Source: JANRIC01 sp033765345 (GTDB lineage Bacteria; Bacteroidota; Bacteroidia; Cytophagales; Microscillaceae). Taken from it: 20,615 bases of DNA. The stretch is taken from the NCBI GenBank assembly GCA_033765345.1, contig JANRIC010000037.1, positions 1-20,615 on the forward strand, given 5' to 3'. A program made the position numbers and the translations under genes. How positions within the stretch are numbered: position 1 is the stretch's first letter; each line of letters begins with the position of its first letter. A model generated the notes under the pieces. That model saw nothing but the letters and a program-made list of their open reading frames with translations. It was not told the DNA's origin and made no database searches. Below, piece after piece: positions 15,535-20,615 of this stretch.

Positions 15535-15640
15535 AATTATACCCAGATTGAAGTGATTTGCCTGATTTTCTTGATTGATTAGCTTGATTATTAATGATTT
15601 AAAAGCTAAAATCTCGGAAAACCACTTCGGTTTGAGTATA
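15535..15640. repeat. Dispersed hairpin repeat, copy A (106 bp)
   Basis: Identical base for base to copy B at 18635-18740. The ends are inverted repeats: TATACCCAGATTGAAGTG on the left and CACTTCGGTTTGAGTATA on the right differ only by wobble-type or single mismatches. Inside, GATTTT pairs with AAAATC and TTAGCTT with AAGCTAA, so the whole unit folds as one long nested hairpin. In this copy the outer arms extend further (GAATTATAC with GTATAATTC), which includes the TA flanks. No coding frame is present. Confidence 0.9.
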
Positions 15641-15683
15641 ATTCAAATATAGGCAGATATTTGATCGCCGTAGGATCGCTATC

Positions 15684-15704
15684 AAAAGGCAGGTTGCCTT
15701 TTTT
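15684..15704 (+). terminator. Terminator-like hairpin without an obvious upstream gene
   Basis: AAAAGGCA (15684-15691) and TGCCTTTT (15695-15702) pair perfectly around GGT, with six T at the end of the right arm. On the plus strand there is no gene before it back to folK. It may end an unannotated RNA, or be a minor terminator for transcripts from copy A. Confidence 0.45.
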
Positions 15705-15971
15705 GAAGAATAAATTTTTTAAAAAAAGGACGATACTTTTGTATTTTATTTAAAATATTTAGAAAAATTTTTGTCAATGGCTCTCTTTAGAAACCACCCC
15801 AAGAGGCTTAAATCTCTGAATAACCTATTTTTTAGGGAGGATTGCTCCATAATTATCCATAAAAAAAATCATTCCTATTCGCCCCCATCTTTCAATTCTA
15901 ATGAATATTACATTATTTCTTAGGAATTTGGTATATTTTTGGATAAAAAGGAATAAAAACCGCCGCTTCTT

Positions 15972-16856
15972 ATGTCAGAAGAAATGAGATCTCAATTTGA
16001 AAAATATTATGAACAAGGACTAAGCTATTTGAAGATAGAAAATTATGTAGAAGCTGCCAATAGCTTTAAAAAAGCAAGTAATTATCAAAAAAATCACGCA
16101 GAAGCCTGGCACCTGGCCGGTTTTGCCCTCATCAAACAACAAAGGCAAGCGGAAGCAGGAATGTATCTCCAGCGTGCCTTACTTGAATATGAACACCTGA
16201 TCGTTCAGGGGGTTCAGCGAGATCACAATTTCTACCAAAAAGCTTGTATTCACGCTTTTTTTAAGGACAAAGCACTTGTATTGCAATGCCTTAGCAATGC
16301 CCTTAGTCTTGATTCCAACCTGGCAGAAGTTGCCCTCAAAGAAGAAGCTTTTGCCCCTTATTACGAAGATCAGGAATTTAAAGAAGTACTCCATGCACAC
16401 CTAAACCGCCTTTATAAGCTCCGATACAAAGGAAAAAACCTACGTAAAGAAGATTTAAAAGCCGAACAACTCGAGAAAAGGCGTTTTTTTATTGAAGAAC
16501 TAAAAAGTAATCAGTGGCAAACCGAAGATTTTGAACAATTACTCGATTCTGAAACCGGAGTAGCCCCTCAGGCCTTTGCCAGCTATGAAAAAAATCCCGA
16601 TCTGCACTTTGCCGTAGGCTATTATATGGATGAAAATCTCATTTATTTAGAACTCAAAAGCCGAACAGATCAGGAAGATGTCCAGGCTTACCGAGTTTAT
16701 CAAGCCGACGACATCAAAGCACTTGTTCATGTAATTATCCAATTTCAAGACTCCTTAAAAGAGTCTAATTGGACTGAATTGATCGAGTCTCTGGTGGATG
16801 TTTGTGATTCTTTATTATTTGAAATGCCAGATGGCCGCAAAGTCAGAGTAGCCTAA
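15972..16856 (+). CDS. TPR-repeat protein of unknown function
   Basis: 294 aa, no signal peptide or membrane helix, so probably cytoplasmic. Residues 10-43 and 44-77 are two TPR units (EQGLSYLKIENYVEAANSFKKA and AEAWHLAGFALIKQQRQAEAGMYLQRAL). Residues 90-140 form a third, degenerate unit with FYQKACIHAFFKDKALVLQCLSNAL and the capping pattern APYYEDQEFKEVL seen at the end of many TPR arrays. The second half (160-294) is a separate alpha/beta region with FAVGYYMDENLIYLELKSR and a Tyr/Asp-rich strand set; I do not recognise it. The neighbouring genes give no functional clue. TPR assignment is firm; the role is unknown. Confidence 0.85.
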   Translation: MSEEMRSQFEKYYEQGLSYLKIENYVEAANSFKKASNYQKNHAEAWHLAGFALIKQQRQAEAGMYLQRALLEYEHLIVQGVQRDHNFYQKACIHAFFKDKALVLQCLSNALSLDSNLAEVALKEEAFAPYYEDQEFKEVLHAHLNRLYKLRYKGKNLRKEDLKAEQLEKRRFFIEELKSNQWQTEDFEQLLDSETGVAPQAFASYEKNPDLHFAVGYYMDENLIYLELKSRTDQEDVQAYRVYQADDIKALVHVIIQFQDSLKESNWTELIESLVDVCDSLLFEMPDGRKVRVA

Positions 16857-17078
16857 AAAAAAGATCCAAGTTGGGAATCAAAATCAAAAAAATACAAAAA
16901 GTAAACCGACTGTCTGCGTATCGAATTAAAATTTTTTAAGCATAAAAATTGTTTTTTAAATAGTTTTTTTTAAATTTTACAAAGTTTTTTTAGCTACTTA
17001 ATCTTAGATTTATCCAAATTATTTGTTTTCCAAAAAATGATTTGTTTTTTTTAAGTCTTAATTTTTAAGAATACTATT

Positions 17079-17711
17079 ATGAAGAAACAGTATTTAAAAT
17101 CAAAATCCGCTTGCAAAGTCACTTTCAGCCTTCCCAAAGAAGTCGTGCAAGAAGCAAAAAATGTAATGGTACTTGGCGAATTTAATGACTGGAGCTATGA
17201 CCAAGCCATTGCCATGAAGCCCGGAAAAGATGGTGTTTTTAAAGCCGACCTAGAATTGGAAACAGGACGCGATTACGAATTCAGATACCTGATCGATAAT
17301 GAGCGTTGGGAAAACGATTGGTCTGCCGACAAATACGTACCTTCTCCTTTTTTGGGGATTGAGAACTCTGTAGTTTCTCTTTCGGAAGCTGTTCTCGAGA
17401 AAAAACAAAGTGAAGTCAAAACCAGTAAAGCCGTTAAATCTTCTAAAAAAGCTAAAAAAGAAGATGATTTGACCAAAATTGAAGGAATCGGTACCAAAAT
17501 CGCCGGACTCCTGAAAGAAGCCGGCATTGACTCTTGGGCTAAACTTGCCGAAGCCCCCTTGGAAACTCTCAAAAAAGTATTGGATGACGCCGGATCACGC
17601 TACAAAATGCACGACCCAACTACCTGGGCAGAACAAGCACAATTAGCCCTGAATGGCGAATGGGACAAATTGGAAGTACTCCAAAACGAACTCAAAGGAG
17701 GCAAAAGATAA
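17079..17711 (+). CDS. CBM48-like (isoamylase early-set) protein with C-terminal helix-hairpin-helix domain
   Basis: 210 aa. Residues 12-101 form a CBM48/AMPK-type glycogen-binding Ig-like domain: KVTFSLPKE, VMVLGEFNDWS (the aromatic GxFNxW core), VFKADLELETGRDYEFRYLIDNERWENDW and FLGIENSVVSL. Residues 102-130 are a Lys-rich linker. Residues 131-195 are a helix-hairpin-helix unit: LTKIEGIGTKIAGLLKEAGIDSWAKLAEAPLETLKKVL, then AGSRYKMHDPTTWAEQAQLA. This HhH module is found at the end of several Bacteroidota proteins, including ribosomal ones. The combination is known as a family of unknown function. Glycogen binding is inferred from the fold; W38 (in FNDWS) and W77/W81 are candidate sugar contacts. 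It stands alone after a 222-base A/T-rich gap. Confidence 0.88.
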   Translation: MKKQYLKSKSACKVTFSLPKEVVQEAKNVMVLGEFNDWSYDQAIAMKPGKDGVFKADLELETGRDYEFRYLIDNERWENDWSADKYVPSPFLGIENSVVSLSEAVLEKKQSEVKTSKAVKSSKKAKKEDDLTKIEGIGTKIAGLLKEAGIDSWAKLAEAPLETLKKVLDDAGSRYKMHDPTTWAEQAQLALNGEWDKLEVLQNELKGGKR

Positions 17712-17731
17712 TTTTGACCCTTGTCGCTGAC

Positions 17732-17755
17732 CTCAATCCCCAGATTGAGCTTTTG
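17732..17755 (+). terminator. Possible terminator hairpin
   Basis: CTCAATC (17732-17738) and GATTGAG (17743-17749) pair around CCCA, followed by CTTTTG. The T-run is short, so it is a weak candidate for ending the CBM48-like gene. TTTTGACCC flanks it on both sides as a direct repeat. Confidence 0.4.
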
Positions 17756-17834
17756 ACCCATGATCTTTGCTAGTATATCTTGTTTTTTACCGGATTATTC
17801 AAAATTTCTCTTTATCTTGTCCGGAAAAAAACTT

Positions 17835-18635
17835 ATGAAAAAGAATATACTTATCGGACTGTGCCTGTATTTAATTTTTTATTCCTGTACACAGGAACAA
17901 AAACAGACTAATAATGCTACTCAAACAAATACAAAGGCGGAAACTAACCCGGCTGCCGAAGGTTTTGACCTAGCCAATTCTGACCCCAAAGCCATTCAAA
18001 TTGCCGATCAGGTAATGGAGGCTTTGGGGGGGCGTACCGCCTGGGATAGCACCCGGCTGATCATCTGGAACTTCTTTGGTGCTCGTAAATTATTCTGGGA
18101 CAAACAAAGCGGTGATGTACGCATCGAGTTTATTGAAAATGATCTCAAAATCATTCTCAATGAAAAGTCTATGCAAGGAAAAGCCTTCAAAGACGGAAAA
18201 GAACTCTCAGAACCCGACTCACTTAAGAAATATCTAGAAATGGGTAAAAGCATCTGGATCAACGATTCTTACTGGTTGGTCATGCCCTTTAAGCTCAAAG
18301 ACTCCGGGCTAACACTTAAATACCTCCGCGAGGATACCACGCTTGACGGTCGCAGGGCACACGTACTTGGCCTGACCTTCAAAGAGGTAGGCGACACACC
18401 TCAAAATAAATATGAAGTCTGTGTAGATCAGGAATCAAATCTGGTCACTCAATGGTCTTATTTCAAAGAAGCTCAACAAGATTCGGCCAACTTTACACTC
18501 CCTTGGCTGGATTATAAAAAATACGGCAGAATTATGCTTTCCGGCAATCGCGACAAACGTCAGATTACTGAAATTCAAGTGCTGGATTCTATACCACCGG
18601 ATTTGTTTAGCTCTTTTAAAGCCGTCAAGCTTTAA
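17835..18635 (+). CDS. Putative lipoprotein, LolA-like or DUF6503-type (uncertain)
   Basis: 266 aa from ATG 17835, chosen because it places a lipoprotein signal (MKKNILIGLCLYLIFYSC, Cys at 18) at the start; an in-frame ATG at 17760 would bury it. A Gln/Thr/Asn-rich linker (20-45) follows. The mature part begins with IADQVMEALGGRTAWDSTRLI, then runs as antiparallel beta strands: FFGARKLFWDKQSGDVRIEF, DLKIILNEKSMQGKAF, YWLVMPFKLKDSGLTLKYL, AHVLGLTFKEVG, YEVCVDQESNLVTQWSYF. This strand order, with a helix packed before it, resembles the LolA/outer-membrane lipoprotein-sorting fold used by several Bacteroidota lipoproteins. It should sit in the periplasm, lipid-anchored. Its stop codon touches hairpin repeat copy B. 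The family name is uncertain. Confidence 0.75.
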   Translation: MKKNILIGLCLYLIFYSCTQEQKQTNNATQTNTKAETNPAAEGFDLANSDPKAIQIADQVMEALGGRTAWDSTRLIIWNFFGARKLFWDKQSGDVRIEFIENDLKIILNEKSMQGKAFKDGKELSEPDSLKKYLEMGKSIWINDSYWLVMPFKLKDSGLTLKYLREDTTLDGRRAHVLGLTFKEVGDTPQNKYEVCVDQESNLVTQWSYFKEAQQDSANFTLPWLDYKKYGRIMLSGNRDKRQITEIQVLDSIPPDLFSSFKAVKL

Positions 18636-18740
18636 ATTATACCCAGATTGAAGTGATTTGCCTGATTTTCTTGATTGATTAGCTTGATTATTAATGATTT
18701 AAAAGCTAAAATCTCGGAAAACCACTTCGGTTTGAGTATA
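18635..18740. repeat. Dispersed hairpin repeat, copy B (106 bp), filling a convergent gap
   Basis: Base-for-base the same as copy A. The identical stretch begins on the last base of the upstream stop codon (18633-18635) and ends five bases before the stop codon of the convergent gene (18746). It is the only structure available to end both transcripts, so a bidirectional terminator role is plausible. Confidence 0.9.
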
Positions 18741-18745
18741 TTTCA

Positions 18746-19117
18746 TCAAAGCTCTTTAAAATCAAAAACCGCCAAATACATCCTTAATGTTTGGTGAATA
18801 AAATCTGCCTCAAATTCAGAAGCTATCTCAAGTGCTACCCGAAAAGCCTCCGTGGCTGTGGAAGGGCTTGAGGTATTTTCCTGAAATAAAGCAGGCTTAT
18901 CAATGATCGGAAAAGTGGGATAAGAAAAAATATTCCAGGCAAAATCAAAGGAATTCCCAGGACCCTGAGAAAGTATAATTTTGAAGTTTCCCTCCGCCAC
19001 TTTTTCGTTTTTTTTGTTATAAAATTTAATTTTTCCTTGTTGAAGGGGCATATAATCCCACTTGACTACATCGAGCTTTCGGAGTAATAGCGAGATTTCT
19101 TCCTGCGTAAATTTCAT
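18746..19117 (-). CDS. Small protein of unknown function
   Basis: 123 aa, no signal peptide or membrane helix. I do not recognise a family. It begins KFTQEEISLLLRKLDVVKWDYMPLQQGKIKFYNKK, a helix followed by a beta segment, continues with GNFKIILS, FAWNIFSYPTFPIID, and ends in a helix-rich region ATEAFRVALEIASEFEADFIHQTLRMYLAVFDF. The codon pattern and single start resemble its neighbours and the amino-acid sequence is of normal complexity, so it is probably a real gene. It converges on the lipoprotein gene across copy B. Function unknown. Confidence 0.68.
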   Translation of the reverse strand: MKFTQEEISLLLRKLDVVKWDYMPLQQGKIKFYNKKNEKVAEGNFKIILSQGPGNSFDFAWNIFSYPTFPIIDKPALFQENTSSPSTATEAFRVALEIASEFEADFIHQTLRMYLAVFDFKEL

Positions 19118-19230
19118 AAGGCTTTATTAGTGAATAGTTTACCCCATCATTTCAAATGTCTCATGTTGAATATACAATTTTTTTTATTTCAATTGCTAAA
19201 GACTGATTAATTTTGAAATAATTTTGAAAA

Positions 19231-19806
19231 ATGAAACCTCTGAGTTTAGTATTATTATTATGTATTGCCGTACCTTCTTTTGGGCAACTTTTGAGTGAGG
19301 ATGCCCTAGAAAATGAGAAAAAATACATCTATCTCCACGAAGCACTTTCGGCACCCGAAGAAGTCCGTGTGTTATCACTATGGCTCTTGGAGCTCAAGAA
19401 AGTCCCGAATGAAATTGTCCAGCTCAAAAAACTGCAAAAATTAGAGCTAAATCACAATGAAATTCAGGAAATCCCCGCATTCATCGGCACTTTGAAAGAC
19501 CTACAGGTTTTACAACTTGAGCACAATCAAATCCTTACATTGCCGGAGGAGCTTTCTGCGCTTCAACACCTCTTTCGGCTGGATTGTCACAACAACCAAA
19601 TTGCCGTAATACCTGAAAATATAGCCCTTTTAAAAAATTTAAGGGTTTTGGATTTGCACCACAATCAAATTCAAAGCATCCCCGAAAGCATAAAAGCACT
19701 TAAAAATCTGGAATGGATTAATCTCAAGGAAAATCCCATCCCTGCAAAAGAGATTGAAAAATTACGGCTTTGGCTTCCCAACACAAAAGTATATGCCGAT
19801 CAGTAA
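19231..19806 (+). CDS. Exported leucine-rich-repeat protein
   Basis: 191 aa. Residues 1-19 are a signal peptide (PLSLVLLLCIAVPSFGQ). Residues 40-180 carry about six LRR units of 23 residues with the pattern LxxLxxLxLxxNxIxxIPxxIxxL, as in LKKLQKLELNHNEIQEIP, LKDLQVLQLEHNQILTLP, LKNLRVLDLHHNQIQSIP and LKNLEWINLKENPIP. The His/Asn-rich concave strands (ELNHN, LEHN, DCHNN, DLHHN) are unusual in their His content. No transmembrane helix or C-terminal sorting domain was seen, so it should be periplasmic or secreted. The repeat type is that of short bacterial LRR proteins that bind other proteins. The partner is unknown. Two TAATTTTG elements (19208, 19219) lie just before the start. Confidence 0.88.
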   Translation: MKPLSLVLLLCIAVPSFGQLLSEDALENEKKYIYLHEALSAPEEVRVLSLWLLELKKVPNEIVQLKKLQKLELNHNEIQEIPAFIGTLKDLQVLQLEHNQILTLPEELSALQHLFRLDCHNNQIAVIPENIALLKNLRVLDLHHNQIQSIPESIKALKNLEWINLKENPIPAKEIEKLRLWLPNTKVYADQ

Positions 19807-19839
19807 GTTTGTTTTTTTTCTAAACTTTTCAAGCAATCC

Positions 19840-20361
19840 TCAGATCGATTCATATTTACCTATAAGATATTCTTTGGCCAATTGTACATACGTTTTGGCT
19901 CCCTGCTCAAACATGTGTGCTTGTTGTGGAGATATTTTTTTGACGATCTTACCGGGGCAGCCCATAATTACCGAATAATCAGGCACTTCCATATCTTGTG
20001 TAACCAAGGCCTGCGCAGCAATCAAGCAAAAACGCCCGATTCTGGCTCTGTTTAGAATGGTAGCACGCATCCCTATCAGACTATGGTCGCCTACCGTAGC
20101 TCCATGAATGATGGCTCCGTGCCCAATAATGCAAGATTCCCCAATGATGGTAGGCTCTCCGGAATCGGCGTGCAAGATACATCCATCCTGTATGTTGCTG
20201 CGATTACCGACTCGAATTGCTTCTTCATCTCCCCGAATGACGGCATTGTACCATACAGAGCATTCGTCACCAATCATAACCCGACCCACCACAGTCGCAT
20301 TGGGCGCAATAAACACATGCTGCCCAATCTGTGGGCGATAAATTTGTGTGGAAGTTTCCAT
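19840..20361 (-). CDS. Gamma-class carbonic anhydrase family protein (left-handed beta-helix)
   Basis: 173 aa, the usual length for the YrdA/CaiE/PaaY group of gamma-carbonic anhydrase-like proteins. It is built from hexapeptide repeats of the left-handed beta-helix, for example FIAPNATVVGRVMIGDECSVWYNAVIRGD, IRVGNRSNIQDGCILH, TIIGESCIIGHGAIIHGATVGDHSLIGM, ATILNRARIGRFCLIAAQALV. The three metal-binding His are H64, H81 and H86, matching the zinc ligand spacing of Cam-type enzymes. RGD at 43-45 and Q58 are further conserved positions. The C-terminal helix (PQQAHMFEQGAKTYVQLAKEY) closes the trimer in this family. It probably acts as a cytoplasmic homotrimer, but CO2 hydration by this subgroup is not established for every member. 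Confidence 0.93.
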   Translation of the reverse strand: METSTQIYRPQIGQHVFIAPNATVVGRVMIGDECSVWYNAVIRGDEEAIRVGNRSNIQDGCILHADSGEPTIIGESCIIGHGAIIHGATVGDHSLIGMRATILNRARIGRFCLIAAQALVTQDMEVPDYSVIMGCPGKIVKKISPQQAHMFEQGAKTYVQLAKEYLIGKYESI

Positions 20362-20445
20362 TTGTAGGTTATTGTTTGAATAATATAAATCTAATTATGT
20401 TTTGCCTTGTTAAATTTACATAAATACCCTGAATAATAAAAAAAA

Positions 20446-20468
20446 CTATTGATCAAAATGATCAATAG
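20446..20468 (-). terminator. Rho-independent terminator on the minus strand, for a gene to the right of the window
   Basis: CTATTGATCA (20446-20455) and TGATCAATAG (20459-20468) pair perfectly around AAA. On the minus strand the stem is followed by eight T (the A-run at 20438-20445). Any transcript it ends must come from a minus-strand gene starting beyond the right edge, with hairpin repeat copy C in its 3' end. Confidence 0.75.
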
Positions 20469-20477
20469 CCTTTCATT

Positions 20478-20615
20478 TATACCCAGATTAAAGTGATTTA
20501 GGAAATACAAGACCCCTGCGGGGCAAGTTTTCTTGATTGATTAGCTTGATTATTCATGATTTAAGCGCTAAAAGCTCCCCTGTAAGGGTCTTGTTTTTGT
20601 ATTAAAACCACTTCG
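20478..20615. repeat. Dispersed hairpin repeat, copy C (longer variant, cut by window edge)
   Basis: It starts with the same TATACCCAGATT as copies A and B and keeps the apical core (TTTTCTTGATTGATTAGC, then TTGATTATT, one change before ATGATTT). Where A and B have a short inner stem, C has extra matched segments on both sides: AATAC (20504-20508) with GTATT (20599-20603), AAGACCC with GGGTCTT, and GGGG (20520-20523) with CCCC (20577-20580). The right end AAAACCACTTCG is present up to the window edge; the last bases are missing. Confidence 0.85.

Larger units (their letters stand above)
15371..15971. other. 601-bp divergent gap with a hairpin repeat and an orphan terminator-like hairpin
   Basis: From left to right it holds a minus-strand -7 candidate (15404-15411), the hairpin repeat copy A (15535-15640), a terminator-like hairpin (15684-15704) with no obvious gene in front, and an A/T-rich leader for the TPR gene at 15972, with TATTTTTG near 15933 as a weak -7 candidate. 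No open frame with protein-family features was seen. Confidence 0.6.

Noticed and set aside
15535..18740. Repeat copies A and B as a CRISPR array or as ends of a composite transposon
   Set aside because: There are only two copies here, far apart and each internally palindromic, with no spacers; the genes between them are ordinary chromosomal ones without a transposase. The exact 3,100-base spacing is taken as chance.
19807..19839. T-rich gap between the LRR gene and the carbonic anhydrase gene as a terminator
   Set aside because: AAGTTT/AAACTT makes only a six-base A/T stem with a long loop; too weak to call.

Overview
The window is an AT-rich chromosomal segment from a member of the Bacteroidota, most likely a Cytophagales-type free-living bacterium; the order is inference. 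The supporting signs are TAnnTTTG promoter elements in place of sigma-70 boxes, starts with A-rich leaders and little Shine-Dalgarno sequence, an ECF sigma gene overlapping an anti-sigma-like/outer-membrane fusion gene, a DUF2452 protein, a 67-kDa type SppA, and a CBM48-like domain joined to a helix-hairpin-helix domain. No tRNA, rRNA, CRISPR array, phage gene or transposase gene was seen.

Layout. 2-325 is the 3' end of a polyprenyl-phosphate sugar transferase gene, closed by a strong terminator. 757-3049 holds an ECF sigma factor overlapping a 573-aa trans-envelope protein (anti-sigma-like N-terminus, one membrane helix, GLxNV repeats, probable beta-barrel). 3289-4319 is a two-gene unit, DUF2452 protein plus MobA, behind a good Bacteroidota promoter. 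4381-4734 is a small exported protein with a terminator. 4983-5867 is an exported protein of unknown function. 5908-9032 is a LemA/TPM cluster in which both the LemA protein and the large TPM protein carry TPR units. On the minus strand lie a small exported helical protein (9081-9557), bioB (9639-10616) and sppA (10635-12407). folK (12726-13208) converges on fabD (13250-14122, minus). A sterol desaturase/fatty acid hydroxylase family gene follows (14525-15370, minus). The right part has a TPR protein (15972-16856), the CBM48-like/HhH protein (17079-17711), a lipoprotein (17835-18635), a small unknown gene (18746-19117, minus), an exported LRR protein (19231-19806) and a gamma-class carbonic anhydrase family gene (19840-20361, minus).

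Most genes are housekeeping or envelope functions with little operon-level linkage. The most coherent units are sigma factor/envelope fusion and TPR-LemA/TPM/TPR-TPM, both probably concerned with envelope state. bioB and fabD both serve fatty-acid synthesis but are not adjacent.

The most unusual non-coding feature is a dispersed hairpin repeat. Two 106-bp copies (15535-15640, 18635-18740) are identical. A third, longer version (20478 to the window edge) keeps the outer arms and apical core but has matched insertions in both arms. One copy begins on a stop codon and fills the whole gap between two convergent genes. It could be a MITE-like element, a structured RNA or terminator module, or both; sequence alone does not decide. 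No complete new defence or metabolic system was found.
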